NCBI RefSeq assembly: GCF_011683955.1
Contig: NZ_JAAQPI010000006.1
Location: 248,001-312,000 of the forward strand
Direction: 5' to 3'
Source of the DNA: Pseudomaricurvus alkylphenolicus
Lineage (GTDB): Bacteria; Pseudomonadota; Gammaproteobacteria; Pseudomonadales; Cellvibrionaceae
DNA: 64,000 bases
The translations under genes and the position numbers were made by a program. Shown in pieces: positions 1 through 10,068 of the stretch (the stretch's first letter is position 1; each line of letters starts with the position of its first letter). Under the pieces are notes generated by a model. That model had not been told where the DNA came from. It saw nothing but the letters and a program-made list of their open reading frames with translations, and searched no databases.

Positions 1-896
1 TAGGTGCGATTACCGTGCAGAACGCCGGGAATACCATCGTTCAACGGAGCCGCATGCTGCCCTGTCTCAACCCCGTATCCGCCGGCTTCCACCCCGTAAA
101 TCCTGACACTGTCATCGGACAGGAATGGATGAAACAAGCCGATAGCATTGGAACCACCACCCACACAGGCCACAAGGGCATCGGGCAGACGCCCCGTCAT
201 ATCCAGACACTGTTGGCGTGCCTCGCGGCCGATTACGCACTGGAAGTCACGTACCAGCTGCGGATAGGGATGTGGTCCGGCGACAGTACCAATAATGTAG
301 AAGGTGTCATCGACGTTGGTGACCCAGTCACGCATGGCTTCGTTCATGGCGTCTTTTAACGTCCGGGAACCGGATTCAACAGCGTGTACCTCCGCACCCA
401 GCAATTTCATGCGATAAACATTCAATGCCTGACGTTGAACGTCTTCGGCGCCCATGTAAACTTCGCACTTCAACCCCAATCGCGCGGCCACGGTGGCAGA
501 CGCCACACCATGTTGACCAGCACCGGTCTCGGCAATAATGCGGGACTTGCCACTGTATTTTGCCAACAGAGCCTGGCCGATTGTGTTGTTAACCTTGTGC
601 GCGCCAGTGTGGTTGAGATCCTCACGCTTGAGATAAATCTGCGCTCCACCCAGCTGCTCGCTCCATCGCTCCGCATGATAGAGCGGCGAAGGCCGGCCAA
701 CGTAATGGGCCAGATCCTTATCGAATTCAGCCTGGAAGGCCGGGTCGTCCTTCAGGCGAGTGTACATCTGCTCAAGCTCTTCCAGAGCCGGCATCAGCGT
801 TTCGGACACAAACTTGCCCCCGTAAGGACCAAAGTGGCCCCGGCTGTCCGGGAATTGGGAATAATCCACGGCTGCCTGCTTTTCTACTTCACTCAC
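1..896 (-). CDS. trpB: Tryptophan synthase beta chain, C-terminus cut by window edge
   Basis: PLP enzyme that condenses indole with serine to give tryptophan, acting in a complex with TrpA. The reverse strand is open from a GTG at 894-896 to the window edge, about 298 of the usual roughly 400 residues. The N-terminus reads [20 protein letters not shown] and continues into the typical [10 protein letters not shown]. The PLP lysine is K101 in [16 protein letters not shown] (lysine codon 594-596). The GTG start overlaps the trpF stop by 8 nt, so the two are translationally coupled. An ATG is absent nearby, which supports the GTG. trpA is expected just outside the window, by analogy with other proteobacteria. 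Confidence 0.95.
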   Translation of the reverse strand, partial: MSEVEKQAAVDYSQFPDSRGHFGPYGGKFVSETLMPALEELEQMYTRLKDDPAFQAEFDKDLAHYVGRPSPLYHAERWSEQLGGAQIYLKREDLNHTGAHKVNNTIGQALLAKYSGKSRIIAETGAGQHGVASATVAARLGLKCEVYMGAEDVQRQALNVYRMKLLGAEVHAVESGSRTLKDAMNEAMRDWVTNVDDTFYIIGTVAGPHPYPQLVRDFQCVIGREARQQCLDMTGRLPDALVACVGGGSNAIGLFHPFLSDDSVRIYGVEAGGYGVETGQHAAPLNDGIPGVLHGNRT

Positions 897-1524
897 TGTT
901 TTCTCCGGTTTTGGCGCGACGCACAAAGGTCGCTATCTTTTCGGCATCTTTTTGGCCTGGGCTGGATTCAACGCCACCGCTGACATCCACCCCGTAGACG
1001 CCAGTCGCTTGCACGGCGACGGCAACGTTTTCAGGGTTCAGACCTCCCGCCAACACCAGAGGGCGCGGAGGATTGCGAGGGACTCGCTGCCAGTCAAAAG
1101 TCTCTCCTGTGCCCCCCGGCACACCGGGGCGATAGGCATCCAGCAGAATACCAGCGGCACTGGGATACTGGTTGATCAAGGGAGCCACGTCCAGCTCTGG
1201 TTTCATACGCAGCGCTTTCATATAGGGTTGCCCAAAATGGCGACAATATTGCTCATCTTCATCGCCATGAAACTGCAGCAGGTGCAGGCCCACCTCATCG
1301 CAGAGTTGCTTGACCTGAGTCGCCGACTCATTGACAAACAAACCCACAACGGTGACAAATGGCCCCACGATTCTGGCGATAGCCGCCGCCTGCTGTGGCT
1401 CAACATAGCGAGGGCTCTTGGAGTAAAACACCAGGCCGATGGCATCCGCACCCGCCGCAACGGCCGCCTCTGCATCGGCCTCAGAGGTGATACCGCAAAT
1501 TTTGACTCTGACAGGGGAATTCAT
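889..1524 (-). CDS. trpF: Phosphoribosylanthranilate isomerase
   Basis: Catalyses the Amadori rearrangement of N-(5-phosphoribosyl)anthranilate in tryptophan synthesis, as a soluble TIM barrel. The 211 residues are of family length. The N-terminal VKICGIT carries the catalytic cysteine (C10). The catalytic aspartate lies in [15 protein letters not shown], and the phosphate-binding loops [10 protein letters not shown] and GVDVSGGVE follow near the C-terminus. The ATG start fits the alignment with the family. The stop overlaps the GTG of trpB by 8 nt, giving a trpF-trpB operon. Confidence 0.96.
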   Translation of the reverse strand: MNSPVRVKICGITSEADAEAAVAAGADAIGLVFYSKSPRYVEPQQAAAIARIVGPFVTVVGLFVNESATQVKQLCDEVGLHLLQFHGDEDEQYCRHFGQPYMKALRMKPELDVAPLINQYPSAAGILLDAYRPGVPGGTGETFDWQRVPRNPPRPLVLAGGLNPENVAVAVQATGVYGVDVSGGVESSPGQKDAEKIATFVRRAKTGENSE

Positions 1525-1625
1525 GAATAACTAAAAGGACTGTGTAAAACAAGAGCGCGATACTAGCAGATTTGTGCGGGAAATGCTTCCGCTCAATCAC
1601 CGCTATCGCCCGTGGTCAAAGGCAT

Positions 1626-2531
1626 TCATCGATTATGTTCATCACCGAATGCGCCCAGAGACTCGGCAAAAAATACCGGTCCGGGACTGGCGCTCGGCAG
1701 CTGAAAGGACACAGGGTAATCCACCGCCACCAGATGCAGGCCATTGGGCTTGGCGGTCACCCCACCTTTACGGCGATCACGATGCTCCAGCACCTCGCTC
1801 ACCCACTCAGAAGGCTGCTCTCCCTTGCCCACCGCCAGCAACACGCCCATGATGTTGCGCACCATGTGATGAAGAAACGCATTGGCCTGAATCTCAACCA
1901 CTACCAGCTCACCGCGCCTCGCAATATGCAGATAGTGGATCTCCCGCACCGGACTGCGCGCCTGACACTGGGAGGCCCGAAAGGAACTGAAGTCGTGCCG
2001 CCCGATCAGCACAGCAGCACCTTGACGCATGGCTTCCAGATCCAGTGAATGGCGAACCCAGGTTAACTGCTCAAACCCCAAGGCCGGACGACTGGGTCCA
2101 TTGTATATCACATAGCGATAGGTACGATTGCGAGCGCTAAAGCGCGCATGAAACCGGGGGGAGACCTCTTTCGCCCATTTGACGCTGACGGTGTCGGGTA
2201 TAAGTGCATTCACCCCCATGGTCCAGGCCTTGGATGGCCGGCAAGACAGGGTATCAAAATGCACGATCTGATTAGTGCCGTGAACACCAGTATCTGTGCG
2301 ACCGGCGCAGACCAGTGTCAGCGATTCATCCGCCACCTTGGAAAGTGCCGTTTCCAAACGCTGCTGCACGGTATCCACGCCGCTGGGCTGTTTTTGAAAG
2401 CCGTGAAAGGCCGCCCCATTGTATTCCACCCCCAGAGCAATCCGATGCATCTGTTCAGGGAATACCCCTTCTTCCAGGATTTCAACGTTACGGCTGTAGG
2501 GCTTTTGGGTGGGAGGATAAATATCGGACAT
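1626..2531 (-). CDS. truA: tRNA pseudouridine(38-40) synthase
   Basis: Modifies uridines 38-40 in the anticodon arm of many tRNAs. The core begins at HRIALGVEYNGAAFHGFQ, and the catalytic aspartate lies in CAGRTDTGVHGTNQIVHFDT. The C-terminal FLHHMVRNIMGVLL segment is also typical. The start is uncertain. The frame is open to a TTG at 2549, an ATG at 2531 gives a 301-residue protein with a 27-residue lead, and an ATG at 2450 begins directly at the conserved core. I chose 2531. It lies downstream of fimV and upstream of trpF on the same strand, an order shared with Pseudomonas. Confidence 0.93.
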   Translation of the reverse strand: MSDIYPPTQKPYSRNVEILEEGVFPEQMHRIALGVEYNGAAFHGFQKQPSGVDTVQQRLETALSKVADESLTLVCAGRTDTGVHGTNQIVHFDTLSCRPSKAWTMGVNALIPDTVSVKWAKEVSPRFHARFSARNRTYRYVIYNGPSRPALGFEQLTWVRHSLDLEAMRQGAAVLIGRHDFSSFRASQCQARSPVREIHYLHIARRGELVVVEIQANAFLHHMVRNIMGVLLAVGKGEQPSEWVSEVLEHRDRRKGGVTAKPNGLHLVAVDYPVSFQLPSASPGPVFFAESLGAFGDEHNR

Positions 2532-2556
2532 AGGATAGGGAACAGTCAAAGAAAGG

Positions 2557-2614
2557 GGTTATCATGGGGTCAGACTGCTTGTTTTCAAATTGAAGCGTCT
2601 GACCTCATGATACC
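2557..2614. repeat. GGGTCAGAC-type imperfect hairpin between fimV and truA
   Basis: The left arm (2557-2575) contains ATCATGGGGTCAGAC and the right arm (2597-2614) contains GTCTGACCTCATGATACC. They pair over about 18 bp with one mismatch and one bulge, and the stem extends inward through GCTT/AAGC. A further CTGACCC at 2615-2621 could compete for the GGGTCAG of the left arm. The minus strand has no T-run after the stem, so a plain terminator is unlikely. The shape and the GTCAGAC core resemble REP/REPIN-type palindromes associated with RAYT transposases, but no RAYT gene is in the window. Confidence 0.6.
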
Positions 2615-2649
2615 CTGACCCCTGATTCCGAGGGGGAAATAAAAAGTGA

Positions 2650-5600
2650 TTAGCCTATACGGGAAAGCAGCTCCTCGGCCTCCTGTTTTTGCTCGTCGCT
2701 GCCTTCCTGAACCACTTCATCGAGAATGTCTTTGGCGCCATCCTGATCACCCATATCAATATAGGCTCTTGCGAGATCCAACTTGGTCGCCGCCTCATCA
2801 GTATCTGCCAGAAAATCCAGCTCGGCGTCCAGGTCTTCATCCGTGAGGTCATCGTCGCCCGCGAGTGCATCTTCTGGTTCGGGTAACTCGGACAGTGCCT
2901 CACTGAAAACATCATCCTGCGCACTTTCAGCCGCCGGCAGTTCCGTCTCAACTTCCGGCTCACGCATCAGCGTGTCATCCAGGTCGTCAGACATATCAGT
3001 GACTGCTTCAACCGTTTCCGCACGCACCAAAGTGACATCATCGTCAACGGGTGCTTCTGCCAGCGTAGGAATATCGGTGCCTTCTTCCTCCGTTTCGACA
3101 TCCAGCACCGCATCCAAATCCAGATCACCTGACAGATCGGTGTCCAGGCTGAATTCCTCCAAATCAGCAGTCTGGTCGCCTTCGTCTTCGGAAGTGAGAT
3201 CCATATCGGATGCCAGGGCATCAACCTCATCATCCAGTGCCGAGAGATCAATATCGGCCTCAATTTTGTCATCATCGAGATCAAAAGCTTCGCCGAGCTG
3301 ATCATCCTCAGCGCTGAGATCCAACTCCGCTTCCAGGCTCTCAGACTCAAGCGCGTCGTCATCGCTGTCATCGGGAAACTCGAGGTCAAAGTCCGCCTCT
3401 GCGGGCTGCAGATCCGCCTCTGACTCTGTCTCCGTTTCCAGGTCCATGGCTTCGAGTTCAGCGTTAATGGCGTCGGCGTCGATGGCTTCGGTTGCCTCAT
3501 CGTCGAGTTCTAGAGCATCCTCGCTATCAAACTCTGCCGCCAACTCTTGCAGGTCGGCATCCAGGTCAGCGGAGGGCTCTTCATCGGCTGAGGGCTCTTC
3601 ATCGGCTGAGGGCTCTTCATCGGCCGGGGGCTCCTCATCGGCTGAGGGCTCCTCAAATTCCGTGGCAAATTCTTCAAATTCCGCTGAGGGCTCTTGATCG
3701 GCTGAGGGCTCTTCAACAGCTGAGGGCTCCTCAAAAGAGAGATCCTCGTCAAGCAAAGCGGATTCTTCTTCGAAGAACGCCGAAGGTTCTTCTTCGGACT
3801 CCGGTTCGGGTGGTTGCTCCTCAAATTCGGCAGACAGATCGAATTCGGCTTCAGGTTCCTCGTCGACTGAGAGCTCTTCCGATTCCTCAAGTGCTGGAGC
3901 TTCTGCGTCAAAATCCGCGTCGAGCGCGTTGTCCAACTCGTTCAGCTCTGCAGATAAATCCATCTCCGCACTGTCGGATTCCGAGGTTTCGACATCCCAG
4001 TCCAGAGAGAATTCCTCTTCAGCCGCAGAGCCTTCTTCTACAGCCCCCTCATCGCCTTGAACATCCAGATCAGCGCTGTCTTCCAGCTCTCCAAGATCTA
4101 ATTCGAGGGAAGTGTCTGCCGCCAGTTCCGACTCCGCCGATTCAGTTTCAGTGGCGAAGTCGTCTTCCAGATTAAGATCGAACGAAACCTCTGAACCATC
4201 CTCTTCGGTTTCCACATCACCCAAATCGAGATCGAGATCGAGAGCTTCTGAAGAATCCACCTCCAGATCGGTGAGATCAAGATCCAGCTCTTCGTCCTGA
4301 GCAGCTTCCACCCCGTCGTCGCCGAGATCAAAATCCATGGCGAAATCTTCGGACTGATCATCTGTCGCTGAGGGCTGATCTTCCAACGCTGAAGGCTGAT
4401 CTTCCAACGCTGAGGGCTGATCTTCCAAAGCTGAAGGCTCTTCCCCCAACAGGGCGTCATCAAATGCGGGGGCATCCTCGAACTGCATGCGCAGATCTTC
4501 GGCCCTGGCAGTGGCACCTGAATCATTAGCGGCCACAACCCGAGCGTATTGCTGATCAAACTTGTCCAGCTCTTTGGTCTCGGTGTAGACCTCCATCAAT
4601 TTCAAGCGAGCGGACAAATCATTTTCATCTGCTTCCAAAGACTTCAGCAGCATTTCCTCTGCCTGGTCCAATTTGCCGTAGGCGATATAGATATCCGCTT
4701 CGCCAACCGCGTCGCCGGTCTGAGACTCGGTAGACAACGAAGGTTCGGCTTCGGCCTCTGTTTCCTGCTCTTCAAACAGAGCGTCGGCATCCGCGTCCAA
4801 TTCAGACAAAATGTCCTCATCAACAGCCGCTTCTTCAACCAGCTCTTCAGTGGTCTCTGCCTCTGGCTCCTCAAACACCGGCTGCTCCGGCTCAGCAACT
4901 GGCGCTGGCACCAGTTCTGTTTCCTCCTCCTCAGACTGTCGTCGTCTCAGCAGTAACAATACCCCCACAACCACCGCGAGCAACCCCCCGCCGATGTACA
5001 GCAGGTTATCCATCAGCCTATCCATCAACGACGGCGGCTTCGGCTGGGACCGGACAACACTGGTTGGATCGGGCGTCGAAGGAGGTTTAGTGGCTGGAGG
5101 AGGTGTGGGAGTCGCTGTAACCGGCGGTGCCGCCGGCGTCGCACTGACAAGGGTATCGTCTTGTGTGGGAGCGGTAGCACCTTCAGAAACCGCCAGATCC
5201 CGTTCAGATTGCTGACTGGCCAATTGCAGGGCGCGCAGCTCCTGACTGGACACCTCAAGCAACCGCTCCATGGTACCTATCTGCTCTTCGAGCTCCCTCA
5301 CCCGATCAGTAAGTTCAGCGTTTTCCCTGCGAGACTTGTCAAGCTCCTCCAATGCGGAACTGAGCTCACCCTGAAGGCCCTCAGTATCGCCACCTGTCTC
5401 ACCGGCGGCGCGTCCAGATTCGGAATCATACGAAGACGAGCTGCCCGCCACCTTCAGGCGACCTGACACCTCTTCATTACTCTCAGCCCTGGTCGCGCGG
5501 CGTTTGCCCCCCGCCAGCTGCGCGCCGAGATTACCGCTGCTCCACTGCTCATTCTGGTAAGCCACTTCACTGACGGCCTGGCGGCTGTTGACACCGGCGA

Positions 5601-6369
5601 TATCGTCCGCACTGGGCACCCGGAGCACTTGCCCTTTGCGCAGCAGGTTGATATTGCCATTGATAAACGCCTCAGGATTAAGGCTCTGAATCGCCAGCAT
5701 CGTCTGATGGACACTGAACTCCCGGCTGGGGCGTACATTCAGGGCAATCTCCCACAAAGTATCGCTGGAACTGACGGGCCCATAGACATTGCCACCACGG
5801 GCGTCAGATCTGGCAACCTGACGGGGAGTGCTTTGACGCTCGGCTGCCGGCTCACGGCGGGAAACAGTCGCCGGCTGCTGAGAACGGGGCTGCACCTCGC
5901 GGCGCGGCTCACCCACAGGCGCTTGCGGTGCTGTGCGGGCGCTCTGCACCGGACGGACGTTGTCGTCGGAAAAGACGGGCAAATCCATCAACAGCGTATA
6001 TTCACGCAAGATACGGCCGCTGGGCCATTGGGTTTCGAGCAGAAAATTCAGGTAGGGTTCACGAACCGGCTTGCGGCTGGTCACTCGTACAAACGGCGCT
6101 GACGGCCCTTCGAGCACCACCTCAAAACGCAGCTCAGTCAGGAAAAACAGACGATCAATACCCGCTCGCTGGAAATCCTCACGGGACGCAATCGCGACCA
6201 GAATCTCATCTTTCGAGAGATCCCTCGCCTGAAGCAGCTTAATTTCTGCTTCCAGCGGCTGATTCAAAGTGGAATTGAGTTTTATTTCTCCAAGCCCCAG
6301 GGCACTGGCTAACTCTGCCCCCAAGGCTCCCGCCAAACCCACGGCTAACGCCAGCTTACGAAGACGCAT
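2650..6369 (-). CDS. fimV: FimV, polar inner-membrane hub with LysM and acidic repeat region
   Basis: FimV organises polar assembly of type IV pili, twitching motility and cAMP signalling in Pseudomonas, and binds peptidoglycan through LysM. In its 1239 residues I see an N-terminal signal sequence (residues 1-24), a conserved FimV N-domain (about 25-135), a LysM domain (about 195-252), a coiled coil (about 330-395), a proline-rich linker (410-450), one membrane helix (about 454-475, LLYIGGGLLAVVVGVLLLL), a cytoplasmic TPR-like segment near 550-620, a very long Asp/Glu/Ser region, and the C-terminal FimV motif LARAYIDMGDQDGAKDILDE. It is longer than many homologues because of the acidic repeats. 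Confidence 0.96.
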   Translation of the reverse strand: MRLRKLALAVGLAGALGAELASALGLGEIKLNSTLNQPLEAEIKLLQARDLSKDEILVAIASREDFQRAGIDRLFFLTELRFEVVLEGPSAPFVRVTSRKPVREPYLNFLLETQWPSGRILREYTLLMDLPVFSDDNVRPVQSARTAPQAPVGEPRREVQPRSQQPATVSRREPAAERQSTPRQVARSDARGGNVYGPVSSSDTLWEIALNVRPSREFSVHQTMLAIQSLNPEAFINGNINLLRKGQVLRVPSADDIAGVNSRQAVSEVAYQNEQWSSGNLGAQLAGGKRRATRAESNEEVSGRLKVAGSSSSYDSESGRAAGETGGDTEGLQGELSSALEELDKSRRENAELTDRVRELEEQIGTMERLLEVSSQELRALQLASQQSERDLAVSEGATAPTQDDTLVSATPAAPPVTATPTPPPATKPPSTPDPTSVVRSQPKPPSLMDRLMDNLLYIGGGLLAVVVGVLLLLRRRQSEEEETELVPAPVAEPEQPVFEEPEAETTEELVEEAAVDEDILSELDADADALFEEQETEAEAEPSLSTESQTGDAVGEADIYIAYGKLDQAEEMLLKSLEADENDLSARLKLMEVYTETKELDKFDQQYARVVAANDSGATARAEDLRMQFEDAPAFDDALLGEEPSALEDQPSALEDQPSALEDQPSATDDQSEDFAMDFDLGDDGVEAAQDEELDLDLTDLEVDSSEALDLDLDLGDVETEEDGSEVSFDLNLEDDFATETESAESELAADTSLELDLGELEDSADLDVQGDEGAVEEGSAAEEEFSLDWDVETSESDSAEMDLSAELNELDNALDADFDAEAPALEESEELSVDEEPEAEFDLSAEFEEQPPEPESEEEPSAFFEEESALLDEDLSFEEPSAVEEPSADQEPSAEFEEFATEFEEPSADEEPPADEEPSADEEPSADEEPSADLDADLQELAAEFDSEDALELDDEATEAIDADAINAELEAMDLETETESEADLQPAEADFDLEFPDDSDDDALESESLEAELDLSAEDDQLGEAFDLDDDKIEADIDLSALDDEVDALASDMDLTSEDEGDQTADLEEFSLDTDLSGDLDLDAVLDVETEEEGTDIPTLAEAPVDDDVTLVRAETVEAVTDMSDDLDDTLMREPEVETELPAAESAQDDVFSEALSELPEPEDALAGDDDLTDEDLDAELDFLADTDEAATKLDLARAYIDMGDQDGAKDILDEVVQEGSDEQKQEAEELLSRIG
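3569..3654 (-). repeat. 18-bp tandem repeats inside fimV (PSADEE units)
   Basis: About five tandem 18-bp units with plus-strand core CGGCTGAGGGCTCTTCAT encode PSADEE hexapeptides in the acidic domain of FimV. Units at 3585-3602 and 3603-3620 are identical and the neighbours differ by a few bases. In-frame gain or loss of units would change domain length without breaking the gene. Confidence 0.85.
4367..4450 (-). repeat. 21-bp tandem repeats inside fimV (QPSALED units)
   Basis: Four near-identical 21-bp units start at 4367, 4388, 4409 and 4430. The first three encode QPSALED-type heptapeptides and the last is more diverged. They lie about 700 bp from the 18-bp array in the same gene and share the PSA motif, so the two arrays may have a common origin. 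Confidence 0.85.
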
Positions 6370-6539
6370 AGAACGTTCCTTTTGTTATCCCCTCGCCCCA
6401 CAGAGCCATCATGACTGTAAACGACGATTGCGGTCGAAACGTGCTACTCCGACGCGATCATCGGTCTGGCTGCGAAGAATACCACCCGAAGTTGAAGAAC
6501 AAACCTCGAATGATTCTCCAGTAATGGCCGTAAGTATTC

Positions 6540-6567
6540 ATTATAAATAGCTTTTTAGCAACAACAG
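6540..6567 (-). promoter_or_regulatory. Possible sigma-70 promoter of fimV
   Basis: On the minus strand CTGTTG (6562-6567) and a perfect TATAAT (6540-6545) are separated by 16 nt. This would give a leader of about 165 nt before the fimV ATG. The -35 match is weak, so this is only a candidate. Confidence 0.4.
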
Positions 6568-6756
6568 GGCCATTCAGAACAGGTTGGGGGACTCCCCGGT
6601 CGCATAAAATTAGACCCAATGCACAAAACTCGGTTTTTTTCGCCGACCGATATCTATTGAGGATAGATCACTCGGAGCCATGCACAAGCACCGAAAACCG
6701 TGAGAATAGGGATATTTTGAGAAGTGCTCAAAGAGCGGCAGAAAAGCAAGAGAAGA

Positions 6757-6776
6757 CTGGCCGCGACAGCGGCCAG
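6757..6776 (-). terminator. Rho-independent terminator after asd
   Basis: A perfect 8-bp stem CTGGCCGC/GCGGCCAG with a 4-nt loop is followed on the minus strand by a T-rich tail (TCTTCTCTTGCTTTTC). It lies 11 nt past the asd stop codon. Confidence 0.75.
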
Positions 6777-6787
6777 CCCAGGCACAA

Positions 6788-7897
6788 TCAGGCCTCGCGC
6801 AAGATACGCAACATGCGGCGCAGAGGTTCAGCCGCGCCCCACAGCAACTGATCACCCACAGTGAAGGCGTTCAGATACTCAGGTCCCATATTCATTTTAC
6901 GGATACGGCCCACAGGAATGGACAAGGTACCGGTCACCTTGGTCGGGGTCAGATCAGACATAGTCAGGTCACGATCATTGGGAACAACCGTCGCCCACTC
7001 ATTGGCCTCAGCCAGGATAGACTCCACATCGGAAACAGGAACATCCCTGGTCAACTTGATGGTCAACGCCTGACTATGACAACGCATGGCCCCGATACGC
7101 ACACAGGTACCATCAATTGCGATCGGATTGCCGCTTCGACCCAGGATCTTGTTGGTCTCCGTCTGTCCCTTCCACTCTTCACGGCTCTGGCCGTTTTCCA
7201 ACTGAGTGTCGATAAACGGCAGCAGACTGCCAGCCAGAGGATGACCAAATTGATCCGTGGGGAATTCACCACTGCGCATGGTTTCAGCAATCTTGCGATC
7301 GATATCCAGAATCGCGCTGGCGGGATCCGCCAACTCGGTCGCCACACTGTCACGCAGAGCCCCCATCTGACTGATCAACTCACGCATATTCTGAGCACCG
7401 GCGCCACTGGCGGCCTGATAGGTCATGGCAGACACCCACTCCACCAGACCTTCCTGAAAGAGTCCGCCCAAGCCCATCAGCATCAAACTCACGGTGCAGT
7501 TGCCACCGATGTAGTTTTTAACGCCATTTGCGAGACCGTCTTTCACTACATTGGCATTAACCGGGTCCAGCACGATGATTGCGTCATCTGACATACGCAG
7601 ACTGGAAGCCGCATCGATCCAGTAGCCCTGCCAGCCGGAAGCCCTGAGATCACCAAACACAGACTTGGTGTAATCACCGCCCTGACAGGACACAATGGCG
7701 TCCATCGTCGCCAATTCTTTAATATCACGCGCGTCTTTCAATGTCGGAATGTCTTTACCAATCGTAGGGCCCTGACCCCCCACATTAGAAGTGGTAAAGA
7801 AAATCGGCTCGATATCCGCGAAATCATTCTCCGCCAACATCCGCTCCATCAAAACGGAGCCCACCATGCCACGCCAACCAACAAAACCTACACGCAT
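6788..7897 (-). CDS. asd: Aspartate-semialdehyde dehydrogenase
   Basis: NADPH-dependent reductive dephosphorylation of aspartyl phosphate, the branch enzyme for lysine, diaminopimelate, threonine and methionine. The 369 residues open with the Rossmann motif [14 protein letters not shown]. The catalytic cysteine is C134 in [17 protein letters not shown], and the C-terminal half has the dimerisation domain. This is the long Gram-negative form. It is encoded between leuB and fimV on the same strand, as in Pseudomonas, where asd also lies near fimV, truA and trpF. A terminator hairpin follows the stop. Confidence 0.97.
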   Translation of the reverse strand: MRVGFVGWRGMVGSVLMERMLAENDFADIEPIFFTTSNVGGQGPTIGKDIPTLKDARDIKELATMDAIVSCQGGDYTKSVFGDLRASGWQGYWIDAASSLRMSDDAIIVLDPVNANVVKDGLANGVKNYIGGNCTVSLMLMGLGGLFQEGLVEWVSAMTYQAASGAGAQNMRELISQMGALRDSVATELADPASAILDIDRKIAETMRSGEFPTDQFGHPLAGSLLPFIDTQLENGQSREEWKGQTETNKILGRSGNPIAIDGTCVRIGAMRCHSQALTIKLTRDVPVSDVESILAEANEWATVVPNDRDLTMSDLTPTKVTGTLSIPVGRIRKMNMGPEYLNAFTVGDQLLWGAAEPLRRMLRILREA

Positions 7898-8308
7898 TTT
7901 TTCAATCTCTAAAAGTCAGGGTTAAAAATAAATTCCCAAACTGCCGCCGGGGCAGAAAATTGGGGGCGAAATAATAGCACAGATTAGAGGGGCTGTGGGC
8001 TTGAGGATTGGCACATGGGACAACATACCCAATACCCGATGTTTCTCCATATTAACTATTTGAAGTTAAGACGTTCAGAACCATAAAGGCAGGGTACCTC
8101 GGTCCAAAGGGTGGCTGGGTGTCCCCTGGAGGGGCATTTTAAGCGAACGCCGAAAGAGCCAATGAGACAAGCGTTTCTCAGCTTGGCTCATTGGGGACTG
8201 AGGGAAGCCCGGAGGGCCGGTAGCGTGCCCCTCCAGGGGATTCCCAGCCGCCCGTTGTGGCACAAAATTATCAGTCCCTTTCGCCCTTTCCGCAAAGACA
8301 AAAGTGGG
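7898..8308. other. Intergenic region between leuB and asd (411 bp)
   Basis: No gene is seen. The part nearest leuB (8109-8263) is copy 1 of the covarying palindromic element. The part nearest asd contains a small hairpin CTGCC/GGGCAG near 7942-7956 and AT-rich sequence that probably holds the asd promoter, although no clear -35/-10 pair was found. Confidence 0.55.
8109..8263 (+). repeat. Covarying palindromic element, copy 1
   Basis: The outer stem pairs 8109-8136 with 8226-8253: 28 positions, all paired except a 2-nt mismatch-type step and one G-T wobble. The inner hairpin pairs 8159-8172 with 8181-8194 around an 8-nt loop, with a single A-G mismatch. A small hairpin GCCC-GGA-GGGC follows, then the outer right arm, then GGCAC at 8259-8263. 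The junction between the hairpins contains ACTGAGGGAAGCCCGGAGGG, shared with copies 2 and 3. This is the most diverged copy and lacks the upstream GGCAC at the spacing seen in the others. It begins 45 nt past the leuB stop when read on the leuB strand. Confidence 0.88.
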
Positions 8309-9385
8309 TCAAAGCGCCGCTACAACCGCATCACCCATCGCAGAAGTAGAAACCTGAGTCATACCATCAGACATAATATCCCCGGTACGCAACCCCTGAT
8401 CCAACACCTTACTCACAGCCGCCTCAATACGATCCGCAGACTCACTGGCATTCAACGAATAACGCAACATCATCGCCGCCGACATAATCGTCGCCAGCGG
8501 ATTGGCGACACCCTGCCCGGCAATATCCGGCGCACTGCCATGAGAAGGCTCATAGAACCCCTTATTGCCCTCATTCAGAGAAGCCGATGGCAACATACCG
8601 ATAGAGCCGGTCAACATAGACGCCTCATCCGACAGAATATCCCCAAACAGATTACCGGTGACAATCACATCAAACTGCTTCGGATTCACCACCAACTGCA
8701 TCGCCGCGTTGTCCACATACATATGGCTCAACTCAACCTCCGGATAATCCTTGGCGACCTCCTCCATGATCTCACGCCACAGCACCGTCACTTCCAGCAC
8801 ATTCGCCTTATCGACAGAACACACCTTCTTGCCGCGTTTCTGTGCCGCATCAAAAGCCACCCTGGCAATACGACGAATCTCAGACTCGCTGTAAATATCC
8901 GTGTTATAACCCTGACGCTCACCGTTCTCCAGCGTGCGAATACCACGTGGCTCACCAAAGTAAATGCCACCGGTCAACTCACGCACAATCAGAATATCCA
9001 AACCGGCAACCAACTCCGGCTTCAGAGGTGAGGCATCCGCCAACTGAGCGAATGTAATCGCCGGACGCAGATTGGCAAACAAATCCAGATCCGAACGAAT
9101 ATCCAACAGACCCGCCTCCGGACGCAGATGACGTTCGGTTTTGCCGTCCCACTTGGGGCCACCAACCGCACCAAACAAAATAGCGTCCGCAGCACGCGCT
9201 TTCTCACGGGTATCTTCGGGATAAGGATGCCCATGCTCGTCGTAAGCACGACCACCCAGCATACCCTCAATAAAATTCAGACCCAGCTGGTCTTTCTCAT
9301 TCACCGCCTCCAACACCTTGCGAGCTTCGGCGATGATCTCAGGACCGATACCGTCCCCTTCCATAATCAGTACATTGCGTGACAT
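8309..9385 (-). CDS. leuB: 3-isopropylmalate dehydrogenase
   Basis: Oxidatively decarboxylates 3-isopropylmalate with NAD in leucine synthesis. Its 358 residues match the family length. It starts [20 protein letters not shown], and shows the substrate-loop [16 protein letters not shown], the metal-binding aspartates around [19 protein letters not shown], and [18 protein letters not shown] for NAD. It is the last gene of leuC-leuD-leuB, with 18 nt separating it from leuD. The 3' side carries copy 1 of the palindromic element and no classical terminator. Confidence 0.97.
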   Translation of the reverse strand: MSRNVLIMEGDGIGPEIIAEARKVLEAVNEKDQLGLNFIEGMLGGRAYDEHGHPYPEDTREKARAADAILFGAVGGPKWDGKTERHLRPEAGLLDIRSDLDLFANLRPAITFAQLADASPLKPELVAGLDILIVRELTGGIYFGEPRGIRTLENGERQGYNTDIYSESEIRRIARVAFDAAQKRGKKVCSVDKANVLEVTVLWREIMEEVAKDYPEVELSHMYVDNAAMQLVVNPKQFDVIVTGNLFGDILSDEASMLTGSIGMLPSASLNEGNKGFYEPSHGSAPDIAGQGVANPLATIMSAAMMLRYSLNASESADRIEAAVSKVLDQGLRTGDIMSDGMTQVSTSAMGDAVVAAL

Positions 9386-9403
9386 AGCATAAATTCCAAA
9401 TTG

Positions 9404-10057
9404 TTATTCGGGCTGAATCGCACCAAACAGCCAGGGCGCCTGCTGCTTGCGACGGACTTCGTATTCGCGGATAGCATCGGCTTCCTGCAACGTAAGACCG
9501 ATATCATCCAAACCGTTCAGCAAACAGTGCTTGCGAAACTCATCCACCTCAAAGCCAAAACTCTCACCACTTGGAGTCGTCACAGTTTGGGCCTCAAGAT
9601 CGATATCCAGCTCGTAGCCTTCTGTGGCGTACATTTCCTGGAACAACTGTTCAACAATCTCAGCGGACAAAATGATCGGTAACAGTCCGTTCTTAAACGA
9701 GTTATTGAAGAAAATATCCGCATAACTCGGCGCGATAACGGCGCGAAAGCCATAATCGTCCAGCGCCCAGGGCGCATGCTCACGACTGGAGCCGCAACCA
9801 AAGTTTTCGCGAGCCAACAAGATACTGGCGCCCTGGTAACGAGGGAAATTCAGCGGAAACTCCTCGTTCAGCGGGCGACCACTGCAATCCTGATCGGGCA
9901 AACCCTCATCCAGATAACGCAGCTCATCGAACAGGTTTTTGCCAAAACCGGTACGCTTGATGGACTTTAAAAAATTCTTGGGAATGATCATATCGGTATC
10001 AACGTTGGCGCGATCCATAGGCGCCGCGATACCTTTTACCTGAGTAAAGCTTTTCAT
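9404..10057 (-). CDS. leuD: 3-isopropylmalate dehydratase small subunit
   Basis: Small swivelling subunit of isopropylmalate isomerase, partner of LeuC. Its 217 residues fit the long form. Typical motifs include [14 protein letters not shown] near the N-terminus and [24 protein letters not shown] in the middle. The start ATG lies 11 nt after the leuC stop, and leuB follows after 18 nt, consistent with one transcript. Confidence 0.97.
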   Translation of the reverse strand: MKSFTQVKGIAAPMDRANVDTDMIIPKNFLKSIKRTGFGKNLFDELRYLDEGLPDQDCSGRPLNEEFPLNFPRYQGASILLARENFGCGSSREHAPWALDDYGFRAVIAPSYADIFFNNSFKNGLLPIILSAEIVEQLFQEMYATEGYELDIDLEAQTVTTPSGESFGFEVDEFRKHCLLNGLDDIGLTLQEADAIREYEVRRKQQAPWLFGAIQPE

Positions 10058-10068
10058 ATGCGCAATCC

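Larger units (their letters stand above)
6370..6787. other. Intergenic region between asd and fimV (418 bp)
   Basis: No credible gene is seen here. It holds the asd terminator hairpin near 6757-6776 and a possible fimV promoter near 6540-6567. The remaining sequence shows no recognisable repeat. Confidence 0.6.
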
